From Marinobacter sp. F3R08 (GTDB lineage: Bacteria; Pseudomonadota; Gammaproteobacteria; Pseudomonadales; Oleiphilaceae), in contig NZ_JAHKPI010000014.1 in NCBI RefSeq assembly GCF_018860425.1, positions 868,329 to 932,328 of the forward strand: a stretch of DNA of 64,000 bases, read 5' to 3'. Shown here piece by piece: positions 17,862 to 26,368 of this stretch. How positions within the stretch are numbered: the first letter of the stretch is position 1; every line of letters starts with the position of its first letter. Both the position numbers and the translations under genes were made by a program. Below the pieces are notes generated by a model. The model did not search any database and was not told the origin of the DNA. It saw only the letters and a program-made list of their open reading frames with translations.

Positions 17862-18410
17862 ATGAACCTTCGCTGGATACTCTTGCCTCTGCTGGCAACA
17901 ACGATTGCTGCCTGCGCACCGTTGGGCAGCTACCAGGGAAATTCGGGCAAACAGTCCCGTCAGGACACGGAACTGGAGCCAATTATCGTGCGCGTCAGTG
18001 GTCTGGGAACCTATGAGGACGTTGCGGTTGACCGTTCAAGCACCCGCAAACGCCTGATGGCCCGGCGTGCCTCACAGCTCGATGCCTACCGGAATCTGGT
18101 TGAACGGGTGTATGGGACCGTGGTCTACGGCAGTTCCACCGTCAATGACTTTGTCCTGCGCAATGACACGTTCAGAACCTATGTCGACAGTTACATTCGC
18201 GGAGCCAAGCTCGTGGCGGTAAACGAACACAGTGACGGAGTGTTCGAGACCGTGATGGAGCTGAAACTTGAACCACGTTTCCGGGCCTGTGTTGCTGAGG
18301 TGACCGATAAGCAGGTGCAGGATCTCTGTCCGATTCCCATGCCACAGGAAAATGACAGCGTGGGGGATGTGCAGAGCAAGGGCGTTGATTCCCTGTATTA
18401 CCTGGAATGA
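17862..18410 (+). CDS. flgP: Flagellar outer-membrane lipoprotein FlgP (LPP20 family)
   Basis: A lipoprotein of about 182 residues with lipobox IAAC near 18. The mature part has the LPP20-like segment RLMARRASQLDAYRNLVERVYG followed by the strand YIRGAKLVAVNEHSDG. FlgP forms the basal disc or H-ring periphery around the LP ring in vibrios and related bacteria with sheathed or high-torque polar flagella. I chose the ATG at 17862, which has GGAG eight bases upstream and gives a clean signal peptide; an ATG at 17838 would add eight residues. It overlaps flgT (ATGA). Confidence 0.84.
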   Translation: MNLRWILLPLLATTIAACAPLGSYQGNSGKQSRQDTELEPIIVRVSGLGTYEDVAVDRSSTRKRLMARRASQLDAYRNLVERVYGTVVYGSSTVNDFVLRNDTFRTYVDSYIRGAKLVAVNEHSDGVFETVMELKLEPRFRACVAEVTDKQVQDLCPIPMPQENDSVGDVQSKGVDSLYYLE

Positions 18411-19654
18411 ACCACTGGTCGGAATGGTTAAGAGTATCTGGAACTATGACGCATGTTTCGTTACGTATTTTGCTTGGGGCTGCCCTGGTCCTGCTTTTGT
18501 CCTCTGGTGCCCACGCCGTCGTACTGGAAGGCGTAGGCCATGCCAATATCTACAATGGTGATCTGGATGCAGCACGGGCGGAAGCCCGCAGAGCCGCGAT
18601 TCGTGATCTTTCGCTGCAGTACGAAGCCAGGGTAAGTACACACGACACAATGGAAAACGGGGTTATCACCGAGTCCCGGATGGATCTGGCGTCAAGCGCC
18701 AGGGCCAGGAACGTGCAGATAATCGATGAGTATCAGACCGGCAACCTGTTGAGGGTGATTGTTCGCGGGAGTATCAGCGAAGGCCGGAGCCAATGCGGAG
18801 CCGGAGAGGCTGGCGGACCAAAGAAGCGGGTTGCAGTGACCGGATTCCCGATGCTCTATCCGGAGCAGGCCCGGATCGGGCGTATTGACGATGCCGGCGA
18901 GATTTTGCCGCAACAGCTTCAGCAGCGTTTGATGGCGCAGGGCGGGTTACAGGTATTCGGGGCGACAACCTCCAGGATGTTCACTGACCTGCTGAATGCA
19001 CCTACAGTGCAATACGGCAACAACCGGTTGAGCAATGTTCTGGAGCTGGCCCGTGAAATGGGCGTGCAGTTTGTGGTAACCGGGGTGATCCGGGATCTTG
19101 GTGTTGCAGATCCTTCGGCGTGGGGTACGTCTGTACTGGACAGCATGCAGCGGCGAATGGGTCGGTTGGATCAGCGGCGTCGATTTGCTGTTGATCTCAT
19201 GATTTATGATGGGTTCAGCGGAGCTCCGGTATACCGGGAACGGTTTGCAACCGCTTCGGACTGGGATGCCGGGCCGGGGAGTTCCGTCGGTTTCGGCTCG
19301 GCCGTCTTCCAGAAAACCGCCTATGGCCAGTCGGTCGACGGTGTGATCTCGGATATGGCGATGGCCGTGACCGAGGCACTGGCCTGTCAGCCCTTTATTA
19401 CACGAATTGCGCGGGTGGACGGAAACTCGGTGACGCTGAAATCCGGAGCCATCGACGGGCTTCGGCCGGGCGATGAACTGAAACTCTACCGGAGTAAGCG
19501 GTATCTGGACTCGCCTGAAGATTCCCCGGAACTTCAGGATAGTGATGTTTCTGTGACGCTCGATACTGTCCAGCCGCATTTCAGCCGGGGCACGATGCCG
19601 CTGCTTGGCGGCATCGTAAACATCCAGAGAGATGATATTGCGATTATCTGGTAA
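18407..19654 (+). CDS. flgT: Flagellar H-ring protein FlgT
   Basis: A 415-residue secreted protein with the three-part layout of FlgT: an N-terminal domain with EARRAAIRDLSLQYEARV near 60-77, a middle domain (KKRVAVTGFPML near 144, FVVTGVIRDLG near 222) resembling TolB-like folds, and a C-terminal beta domain (SGAIDGLRPGDELKLY near 350). FlgT builds the H-ring that helps place stator units of fast polar flagella. The ATG overlapping flgP is coupled to it; an internal ATG at 18446 would give a shorter, more standard signal peptide (THVSLRILLGAALVLLL). flgO is not adjacent. Confidence 0.84.
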   Translation: MNHWSEWLRVSGTMTHVSLRILLGAALVLLLSSGAHAVVLEGVGHANIYNGDLDAARAEARRAAIRDLSLQYEARVSTHDTMENGVITESRMDLASSARARNVQIIDEYQTGNLLRVIVRGSISEGRSQCGAGEAGGPKKRVAVTGFPMLYPEQARIGRIDDAGEILPQQLQQRLMAQGGLQVFGATTSRMFTDLLNAPTVQYGNNRLSNVLELAREMGVQFVVTGVIRDLGVADPSAWGTSVLDSMQRRMGRLDQRRRFAVDLMIYDGFSGAPVYRERFATASDWDAGPGSSVGFGSAVFQKTAYGQSVDGVISDMAMAVTEALACQPFITRIARVDGNSVTLKSGAIDGLRPGDELKLYRSKRYLDSPEDSPELQDSDVSVTLDTVQPHFSRGTMPLLGGIVNIQRDDIAIIW

Positions 19655-19666
19655 CCCGGCCAGGCA

Positions 19667-20137
19667 TCAGTTTGCGCTGCCTGCCACCTCGGCGGCAGCG
19701 ATATCGCGGATCTTGCCAACCATGGCCCGGAGTCCGTTGCCACGGGTTGGGGAAATGTGACGGAACAGGTCCAGTTGCTCAAACAACTCATCAATGTCCG
19801 TGGCAAGCAGGTCTCGAGGCGTCTTGCCGTTCAGGGCGACGAGAATGATGGCAGCCAGCCCACGCACGATCATGGCGTCGGAATCAATCAGCAGATAGAG
19901 CCGGCCACTCGTGTCATCGTAGTGGTGTATCACCCAGACCTGGCTCTGGCAGCCATGCACATAGTTCTCTTCCACCCTGGACTCATCCGGGAATGCGGGA
20001 AGCTGTTTGCCCAGGTCGATAATAAAGGCGTACCGCTCTTCCCAGTCGTCCAGTAACTCGAAGCCATCCAGAACGTCTTCGAGGGTGGTGTCTTTGCCGA
20101 GGGGATTGTTCAGAAAGTCCTGTTCGCTGGCCGTCAT
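19667..20137 (-). CDS. sufE: Cysteine desulfuration protein SufE
   Basis: SufE accepts the persulfide sulfur from SufS and passes it to the SufBCD scaffold. This 156-residue protein has the family core LPAFPDESRVEENYVHGCQS, with the acceptor Cys in HGCQSQVW near 63. It is the last gene of the leftward suf operon, and its start abuts sufT with no gap. The convergent flgT ends 12 bases away. Confidence 0.94.
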   Translation of the reverse strand: MTASEQDFLNNPLGKDTTLEDVLDGFELLDDWEERYAFIIDLGKQLPAFPDESRVEENYVHGCQSQVWVIHHYDDTSGRLYLLIDSDAMIVRGLAAIILVALNGKTPRDLLATDIDELFEQLDLFRHISPTRGNGLRAMVGKIRDIAAAEVAGSAN

Positions 20138-20680
20138 TTACAGCATTCCCAGTTCGAGTTTGGCTTCGTCCGTGAGCATGTCGTTGCTCCAGGGAGGATC
20201 GAAAGTCAGTTCAACCGTCACCTTGTCCACGTTGGGCACATGCTCCAGCTTGGTTTTTACATCTTCGGTAATCACCGGGCCCATGCCACAGCCGGCGGCC
20301 GTCAGAGTCATTTTGACGTAGATGTGGTTGCCGTCGTCGGTACCGTTCTGGATGTCACATTCATAGATCAGGCCCAGATCCACCACGTTAACCGGAATCT
20401 CCGGATCGTAGCAGTTGCGCAGGGCTTCCCAGACCTGGTTTTCATTCACTGTGCCGTCTTCAGGGGTCTCGAAGCTGCTTTCCAGGGGTTTCTTGCCAAG
20501 CGCATCGGCATCGTGGCCTTCTATCCGGGCGAGATTGCCGTTCACGGCGACCGTGAAGGTACCGCCCAGTGACTGTGTGATGGTCACAAAGGTGTCCGAC
20601 GGAATCATGATTTCTGTTCCGGAAGGAACAAGGCGGGCTTCCACCTCGCGTTTGGTCAGGACCACTTCCCGTTCTTGCAT
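20138..20680 (-). CDS. sufT: Fe-S assembly protein SufT (MIP18/DUF59 family)
   Basis: A 180-residue SufT. The MIP18-like domain (about 80-178) includes VWEALRNCYDPEIPVNVVDLGLIY and the conserved TAAGCGMG Cys near 130. The N-terminal 70 residues are the SufT-specific extension. SufT helps mature [4Fe-4S] proteins, particularly under high demand; its mechanism is not settled. It lies between sufA and sufE in the operon. Confidence 0.92.
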   Translation of the reverse strand: MQEREVVLTKREVEARLVPSGTEIMIPSDTFVTITQSLGGTFTVAVNGNLARIEGHDADALGKKPLESSFETPEDGTVNENQVWEALRNCYDPEIPVNVVDLGLIYECDIQNGTDDGNHIYVKMTLTAAGCGMGPVITEDVKTKLEHVPNVDKVTVELTFDPPWSNDMLTDEAKLELGML

Positions 20681-20720
20681 GCCTGTTCGGGCCTCACTTT
20701 TTTAAATCTTTGGTGTCGGA

Positions 20721-21074
20721 TCAGGCGACGGTGAAACTCTCGCCGCATCCGCACTCTGCGGTGGCATTCGGATTGCGGAACTGGAACATGGAGTTCACGC
20801 CCTCAGTCACAAAGTCGATCTCAATGCCGTTTACCAGGGGCAGATGCTCGTCTTTGACAAAAACGTCGACACCATCAATGTGGAACACTTTGTCATCGGA
20901 TGAGGAACTTTCCACCCACTGGGTTTCGTATTTGAAGCCGGAGCAGCCGCTCTTTTTGATGGCCAGCCGGATGCCTTTGGCTTCCGGCTTCTTCTCCAGC
21001 TGCTTGCGCACGTGTTTGACCGCGCTGGGCGTCATGGTGACGGCGACGGTTGGCGTGAAGACTTCAGCTGTCAT
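20721..21074 (-). CDS. sufA: A-type Fe-S carrier SufA
   Basis: A 117-residue A-type carrier with the three conserved cysteines in SGCSGFKYE and the C-terminal CGCGESF. It can carry clusters from SufBCD to target proteins. The start at 21074 is set by GGAGGT six bases upstream; a longer reading from 21095 would run into the sufS stop codon region. The suf context favours SufA over IscA or ErpA. Confidence 0.93.
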   Translation of the reverse strand: MTAEVFTPTVAVTMTPSAVKHVRKQLEKKPEAKGIRLAIKKSGCSGFKYETQWVESSSSDDKVFHIDGVDVFVKDEHLPLVNGIEIDFVTEGVNSMFQFRNPNATAECGCGESFTVA

Positions 21075-21087
21075 GATTCCACCTCCC

Positions 21088-22341
21088 TCAGGCAAACAGG
21101 CGCTGGACTTTTTGCAAGGCGGTAAACAAAGCGTCTACCTCGTCCAGAGTATTGTAAAACGCGAATGACGCCCGGGCTGTACCGGGAACGCCGTAAAAAT
21201 CCATCAGTGGCATGGCGCAATGGTGGCCGGTGCGGATGGCGATACCCTGCTGATCCAGCAGGGTGCCTATATCACTGGGGTGCAGACCGGCAATTTTAAA
21301 GGACATGACCGGCACTTTCTGTTTTGCAGTGCCAATGATTTTCATGCCCGGGACCGTCTCGACCAGCTGATTTGCCCTTTCCAGAAGGGCTGTTTCGGCC
21401 GCTTCCATTGCCTGGCGATCCAGTCCGTTCAGATAATTAATGGCTGCGCCCAGTCCAACCGCTTCGGCAATGGCCGGAGTGCCCGCTTCGAACTTGTAGG
21501 GCAGGGTATTCCAGGTAGTGCGCTCAAACGAGACCCGTTCGATCATCTCGCCGCCGCCCTGGTAGGGTGGCAGCTCTTCAAGCAGTTGGGCCTTCCCGTA
21601 AAGTACGCCAATGCCCGTCGGACCAAACAGCTTGTGCGAGGAGAACACGTAAAAGTCGCATCCAAGCGCCTGCACATCCGGCTGATAATGGGGCACCGCC
21701 TGGGCGCCGTCGACCAGGGTAATGATGCCGCGGGCTTTAGCCTGCTCAATCAGGGCCGCCACCGGATTGACTGTGCCAAGCACGTTGGAAACGTGGGTGA
21801 TCGCCAGTACCCGGGTTCTGTCATTGAGCAGACTGGTGAAAGACTCCAGGTCCAGCTCACCCTCTGGCGTCACCTGGATCGGAACCACCTTTGCACCGGT
21901 ACGCTCGGCAATCATTTGCCAGGGCACAATGTTGGCGTGGTGTTCCATGTGGCTGACCAGAATTTCGTCACCGGCCTTCAGTCGAGGGGCCAGGCCATTG
22001 GCCACCAGGTTAATGGCTTCGGTAGTACCACGGGTCCAGATGATTTCCCGGGTGCTTTTGGCATTGAGAAACTCCCGGACAGTGTCACGGGCACCTTCGA
22101 AGGCGCTCGTAGCCCGGTCTCCGAGTGTATGGGCGCCCCGGTGAACATTGGAGTGCATTTCCCGGTAATACCGATCCATGGCGTTCAGTACCGCCTCGGG
22201 CTTCTGCGCTGAGGCACCGTTATCCAGATACACCAGGGGCTTGCCGTTCACCTGTTGCGACAGGATCGGGAAATCTTGGCGAATAGCGTCTACATCAAAG
22301 GTGGGACGCCTGGCGGTACTTGCCACGGACAGATCGGTCAT
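21088..22341 (-). CDS. sufS: Cysteine desulfurase SufS (group II)
   Basis: A PLP enzyme of 417 residues that removes sulfur from cysteine and holds it as a persulfide for SufE. The PLP Lys lies in FSSHKLFGPTG near 236, the PLP-stacking His in SHMEHHAN near 134, and the catalytic Cys in RTGHHCAMPLM near 374 on a short loop, as expected for group II (SufS/CsdA) rather than IscS. Six bases separate it from sufD. Confidence 0.95.
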   Translation of the reverse strand: MTDLSVASTARRPTFDVDAIRQDFPILSQQVNGKPLVYLDNGASAQKPEAVLNAMDRYYREMHSNVHRGAHTLGDRATSAFEGARDTVREFLNAKSTREIIWTRGTTEAINLVANGLAPRLKAGDEILVSHMEHHANIVPWQMIAERTGAKVVPIQVTPEGELDLESFTSLLNDRTRVLAITHVSNVLGTVNPVAALIEQAKARGIITLVDGAQAVPHYQPDVQALGCDFYVFSSHKLFGPTGIGVLYGKAQLLEELPPYQGGGEMIERVSFERTTWNTLPYKFEAGTPAIAEAVGLGAAINYLNGLDRQAMEAAETALLERANQLVETVPGMKIIGTAKQKVPVMSFKIAGLHPSDIGTLLDQQGIAIRTGHHCAMPLMDFYGVPGTARASFAFYNTLDEVDALFTALQKVQRLFA

Positions 22342-22347
22342 AACCGG

Positions 22348-23634
22348 TTACGCCTCCTGGAATGTCTGTTCGAAGAAGTGGCTCAGCCGGCCCTGGACCG
22401 TTTCCCGCACTGCTTCGACCGGAATCTGTTCTACCAGTTCGTTGACAAACGCCATGGTCAGCAGGACGTTGGCCTCGCGCCGGCCGATACCCCGTGAAAT
22501 CAGGTAGAACAGTGAGATTTCATCGAGCTGGCCAATGGTCGCGCCGTGGGCGCATTTCACGTCATCGGCGTAGATTTCCAGCTCCGGCTTGGTATCGATC
22601 TCTGCACCGTTCGACAGCAGAAGGTTGTTGTTGTTCATATCTGCATTGGACTTCTGGGCGTCCTGGTGGATATGAATCCGACCGTTGAATATGGCATGGG
22701 ACTGGTCTGCTGCAATATTGCGATAGGTTTCTTCGCTGTTGCAGTGGGCGGCCACATGCTCAATGGTGGTGTGATTGTCGTAGTGCTGTTTGCCCTGGGT
22801 AACAACCACGCCGTTGAGTTTGCATTCGGCACCCTCGCCTTCAAGCCGAACCTGCAGATCGTGCCGGCGCAGAGGGCCTCCAAAGCCAACGGCGTGACTT
22901 TCGAAGCGGGAGCTGCGCTGCTGCAGAACGCCCGTGGAGCCTATGTGCTGAACATTCTCGCCTTCCATGTTGAGGCGGATGCTGGTGATGTTGGCGCCGT
23001 CTGCCATGTTGAATTCAGTGACGGTGTTGACCATCACCTGGGCAGAGCCACTGGAAATGTATTCTTCCACCAGCGTGATCTGGCTGTGCCGGCCGGCATC
23101 GACGAAGATGCGTGGAAAGGCCGAACCACTCGCCTCGGCAGTCACTTCGTGGACAATGAACAGGGGCTGGTCAAGCACGGCTTCAGGCTTGAGCCGGATC
23201 AGCAGGCCATCTTCAAACCGGGCCGAGTTAAGCCGGGCCATCTGGACCGCCTTGTTATCCAGAGTGCTGTCCAGACGATCGGCGAGGTCAGCGGCCTCCT
23301 CGTCGCTCAGATCATCAAAGCTCTTGATGCTGATGCCGTCCAGATCCGGATACTCGCAGGCTTCCGGAATCATGACGCCATTGAGGAACGCAACCTTGTA
23401 GCCCGGTACTGCCAGACTGCTCCCGGTCTTTCCTTCCGCCGGCAGGGAAATGGCCATGTCATCGGTCAGCTTGAGATACTTGCTGGAGTACTTCCAGTTT
23501 TCCGTTTTCCGGGTCGGCAATGGCATGTCGACCAGGGCTGATCCCCGTTGCTTGCGCAGAGCAAGCAGAGGCTCGGGCAGTGCCTGGCCAGCCGGGTGCA
23601 GGAACGCGGTGGAAAGAGTTGGTGCTGGTTTCAT
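22348..23634 (-). CDS. sufD: Fe-S scaffold subunit SufD
   Basis: SufD pairs with SufB and SufC in the scaffold complex where [4Fe-4S] clusters are built. The 428 residues show the right-handed beta-helix core: repeats of charged strands, HYDNHTTIEHVA, NGRIHIHQDAQKSNADMNNN and the final CAHGATIGQLDEISLFYL, in which Cys and His are cluster-site residues. The C-terminal helix carries RGIGRREANVLLTMAFVNEL. It lies between sufC and sufS. Confidence 0.95.
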   Translation of the reverse strand: MKPAPTLSTAFLHPAGQALPEPLLALRKQRGSALVDMPLPTRKTENWKYSSKYLKLTDDMAISLPAEGKTGSSLAVPGYKVAFLNGVMIPEACEYPDLDGISIKSFDDLSDEEAADLADRLDSTLDNKAVQMARLNSARFEDGLLIRLKPEAVLDQPLFIVHEVTAEASGSAFPRIFVDAGRHSQITLVEEYISSGSAQVMVNTVTEFNMADGANITSIRLNMEGENVQHIGSTGVLQQRSSRFESHAVGFGGPLRRHDLQVRLEGEGAECKLNGVVVTQGKQHYDNHTTIEHVAAHCNSEETYRNIAADQSHAIFNGRIHIHQDAQKSNADMNNNNLLLSNGAEIDTKPELEIYADDVKCAHGATIGQLDEISLFYLISRGIGRREANVLLTMAFVNELVEQIPVEAVRETVQGRLSHFFEQTFQEA

Positions 23635-23646
23635 TCCGCGACCTCC

Positions 23647-24420
23647 TTAGTTGGCTGAGCTGTCGGCAGTGTCTTCATCCTTGATGCCCAACCAGCCGTA
23701 GCCGCGTTCTTCCAGCTCCAGGGCCAGTTCGCGGCCGCCGGATTTGATGATCTTGCCGCCAGCCAGAACGTGCACGTAGTCTGGCACGATGTGGTTCAGC
23801 AGACGCTGGTAGTGGGTCACCATCAGGATGGCGCGGTCTTCTGCACGCAGGGCGTTTACACCGTCGGAAACAACTTTCAGGGCATCGATATCGAGCCCGG
23901 AGTCGGTCTCGTCGAGAATCGCCAGCTTGGGCTGAAGTAGCAGCGCCTGCATGATTTCGTTACGTTTTTTCTCACCACCGGAGAAGCCTTCATTGACACC
24001 GCGCTTGAGGAACGCCGGATCCAGATCCACCTGTTTGGAGATCTCTTTGGCAAGCTTCATGAACTCGGCCGCGTTCATCTCGCCCTGGCCTTTGTGCTGG
24101 CGCATGGCGTTTACCGCCGTGCGCAGGAACTGAAGGTTGCTTACCCCGGGAATTTCCACCGGGTACTGGAACGCCAGGAAGATGCCTTCACGAGCGCGCT
24201 CTTCGGTTTCAAGCTCCAGCAGATTCTCGCCATTCAGGGTGACTTCACCCCCGGTGACTTCAAATGCGTCATTGCCTGCCAGCACCTGCGACAGGGTGCT
24301 CTTGCCTGAGCCGTTGGGGCCCATGATGGCGTGAACTTCCCCGGCTTTGATCTCCAGGTTGATGCCCTTGAGGATTTCTTTGCCCTCAACGGATGCGTGC
24401 AGGTTCTTGATGCTCAGCAT
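23647..24420 (-). CDS. sufC: Fe-S assembly ATPase SufC
   Basis: An ABC-type ATPase of 257 residues with Walker A GPNGSGKST near 35, signature NEGFSGGEKKRNEIMQ near 143 (FSGGEKKR is the SufC form) and Walker B LAILDETDSGLD near 170. It is cytosolic and not a transporter; ATP binding drives rearrangement of SufB/SufD during cluster assembly. The start MLSIKNLHASVEGKEILKG is typical. It lies between sufB and sufD; 97 bases upstream to sufB hold no gene. Confidence 0.95.
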   Translation of the reverse strand: MLSIKNLHASVEGKEILKGINLEIKAGEVHAIMGPNGSGKSTLSQVLAGNDAFEVTGGEVTLNGENLLELETEERAREGIFLAFQYPVEIPGVSNLQFLRTAVNAMRQHKGQGEMNAAEFMKLAKEISKQVDLDPAFLKRGVNEGFSGGEKKRNEIMQALLLQPKLAILDETDSGLDIDALKVVSDGVNALRAEDRAILMVTHYQRLLNHIVPDYVHVLAGGKIIKSGGRELALELEERGYGWLGIKDEDTADSSAN

Positions 24421-24517
24421 TTGTAGGCTTCTCTCTGTATTCTGAAATTCTGTATGTAAATTGAACCCTGCCTGTGCCTGCGCACTGACCTGCTCGAGGC
24501 CAGCGGGGCAAGGGTGT

Positions 24518-25966
24518 TTAACCGACCGAGCCTTCGAGGCTCACCTCAAGCAGCTTGCCGGCCTCGACAGCGAACTCCATCGGCAGCTCCTTGAACACTT
24601 CCTTGCAGAAGCCGTTCACAATCATGGATACCGCCTGTTCCGGCTCGATACCACGCTGGCGGCAGAGGAACATCTGCTCGTCGCTGACCTTCGAGGTGGT
24701 TGCTTCGTGCTCGACAATGGCCGACTTGTTCTTGCTCTCGATGTACGGGAAGGTGTGTGCGCCGCAGCGATCGCCGATCAGCAGTGAATCGCACTGGGTA
24801 AAGTTGCGTGCACCTTCAGCGCCCGGGCCAAATTTCACCAGTCCGCGATAGGCGTTGGAACTCTTGCCGGCGGAAATACCCTTGGAGATGATCGTACTGG
24901 AGGTATTTTTGCCCAGGTGAATCATCTTGGTGCCGGTGTCAGCCTGCTGGTAGTTGTTGGTCAGCGCTACGGAGTAGAACTCCCCGACACTGTTCTCGCC
25001 GCGCAGGACGCAGCTCGGGTACTTCCAGGTGACCGCAGAGCCGGTTTCGACCTGGGTCCAGGAGATCTTGGAATTCTTGCCGATGGCAGCGCCGCGCTTG
25101 GTGACAAAGTTGAAGATGCCACCTTTGCCCTCTTCATCGCCCGGGTACCAGTTCTGGACCGTGGAATACTTGATCTGGGCATCGTCCAGGGCAACCAGTT
25201 CAACAACTGCGGCGTGCAGCTGGTTTTCATCCCGCATGGGCGCTGTGCAGCCCTCCAGGTAACTCACGTAGCTGCCCTCATCGGCGATAATCAGGGTGCG
25301 CTCGAACTGTCCGGTGTTGGCTGCGTTAATGCGGAAATAGGTGGACAGCTCCATCGGGCAGCGAACGCCTTTGGGCACGTACACAAAGGTGCCGTCGGAG
25401 AACACCGCCGAATTCAGCCCGGCAAAGAAGTTATCGCCGTGAGGCACCACGGTGCCGAGGTATTTCTGGACCAGTTCCGGGTAGTCGCGGATGGCCTCGG
25501 AAATAGAGCAGAAAATCACACCGGCCTTGGCCAGGGGTTCCTTGAAGGTGGTTGCCACCGAGACCGAATCGAACACGGCATCCACGGCAACGCCTGCAAG
25601 CTTCTCCCGTTCGTGCAAGGGAATGCCCAGCTTTTCATAGGTTTTGAGCAGCTCCGGATCCACTTCGTCCAGGCTCTGGGGCATGTCTTCTTTGCGCTTG
25701 GGCGCGGAATAATAGGAAATCGAGTCGTAGTCGACCTTGGGGTAGCCCACGTGGGCCCAGTCCGGCTCTTCCATGTCGAGCCAGCGACGGTAGGCTTTCA
25801 GGCGCCATTCCAACATCCATTCCGGTTCTTTTTTGATGCCGGACAGGCGGGCGATAACGTCTTCGTTCAGGCCGGGCTCAAACGTGTCGGACTCGATGTC
25901 TGTAACGAATCCGTGCTCGTATTCCCGTTTGATCAGCTCGTTCACCTCTTGGTCGGTGGTCGCCAT
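24518..25966 (-). CDS. sufB: Fe-S scaffold subunit SufB
   Basis: SufB is the main scaffold of the SUF machine. The ATG at 25966 (MATTDQEV) has GGAG eight bases upstream; an upstream ATG would add eight residues without a ribosome site. The 482 residues contain [38 protein letters not shown] and the C-terminal [21 protein letters not shown] with the cluster-ligand region. First gene of sufBCDSA-sufT-sufE. Confidence 0.96.
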   Translation of the reverse strand: MATTDQEVNELIKREYEHGFVTDIESDTFEPGLNEDVIARLSGIKKEPEWMLEWRLKAYRRWLDMEEPDWAHVGYPKVDYDSISYYSAPKRKEDMPQSLDEVDPELLKTYEKLGIPLHEREKLAGVAVDAVFDSVSVATTFKEPLAKAGVIFCSISEAIRDYPELVQKYLGTVVPHGDNFFAGLNSAVFSDGTFVYVPKGVRCPMELSTYFRINAANTGQFERTLIIADEGSYVSYLEGCTAPMRDENQLHAAVVELVALDDAQIKYSTVQNWYPGDEEGKGGIFNFVTKRGAAIGKNSKISWTQVETGSAVTWKYPSCVLRGENSVGEFYSVALTNNYQQADTGTKMIHLGKNTSSTIISKGISAGKSSNAYRGLVKFGPGAEGARNFTQCDSLLIGDRCGAHTFPYIESKNKSAIVEHEATTSKVSDEQMFLCRQRGIEPEQAVSMIVNGFCKEVFKELPMEFAVEAGKLLEVSLEGSVG

Positions 25967-26184
25967 GATCGTCGCTCCGTATTCTCTCATCGCGGGCTTG
26001 CGCCCTTGGTGTCGCCGGCAGCCTCATAGGCGGGCTGCCGATCGGATGTCATCAGTTCGGGTGTTGCAGTGGTCGTACGCATGTTGAATACGCCCTGCAA
26101 TCGCTTTTTGGATGACGGATTTTCAAAGCGGGTGCTGAAAAAAAAGCCGATGAAGCCGCTTTGGTCCATCACTTCTGGCGAGCG

Positions 26185-26213
26185 ATTATACAATACCAGA
26201 GTAAAATAGTCAG
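26185..26213 (-). promoter_or_regulatory. Sigma-70 promoter of the suf operon
   Basis: On the minus strand there is a perfect -10 TATAAT (26190 to 26185) and, 17 bases upstream, a -35 CTGACT (26213 to 26208), four of six matches to TTGACA. The -35 falls inside the IscR-like palindrome. Confidence 0.78.
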
Positions 26214-26217
26214 GTAT
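26193..26217 (-). promoter_or_regulatory. IscR type-1 binding site over the suf promoter
   Basis: Read leftward, the 25 bases begin ATACCTGACTA and end TGGTAT. They match the published type-1 IscR consensus (ATASYYGACTRwwwYAGTCRRSTAT) at 23 of 25 positions. Type-1 sites bind the [2Fe-2S] form of IscR, so suf would be repressed when clusters are plentiful. The overlap with the -35 supports repression. No iscR gene is in the window. Confidence 0.82.
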
Positions 26218-26368
26218 TAATTTGTGCCAGGGCTGATTATACCTTAATCGGCCTTTGGGGCACTAAGAGGCTGGCAATGAGGCTGATAGTCTGGTTATTG
26301 CAGGGCTGTGAGGTCGAGGCTGGCGCCGGGCGGGAGTGCCTCCCTCAGCCGACGCCTCATACGAATTG

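Larger units (their letters stand above)
25967..26368. other. suf leader and promoter region
   Basis: About 400 bases between trhP and sufB. The leftward suf promoter and an IscR-type site lie at 26185-26217, giving a leader of about 210 bases. The leader has an eight-T run on the transcribed sense strand preceded by a direct repeat of AAGCCG. A frame of 68 codons (25987-26193) crosses it, but its first ATG lies upstream of the predicted transcript start, so I do not call a gene. Confidence 0.6.

Noticed and set aside
21220..22212. 330-codon plus-strand frame opposite sufS
   Set aside because: Antisense to a well-recognised gene with all catalytic residues; no domain recognised and no ribosome site.
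24917..26029. 370-codon plus-strand frame opposite sufB
   Set aside because: Antisense to sufB, with no recognisable domain or start signal.
26138..26166. Terminator-like T run in the suf leader
   Set aside because: The bases before the T run form a direct repeat (AAGCCG-ATG-AAGCCG on the plus strand) and not a usable inverted repeat; only five outer pairs could form.
25987..26193. 68-codon frame upstream of sufB on the same strand
   Set aside because: Its first ATG lies upstream of the predicted suf transcription start and overlaps the IscR site; the later in-frame ATGs have weak ribosome sites and the product resembles no known protein.
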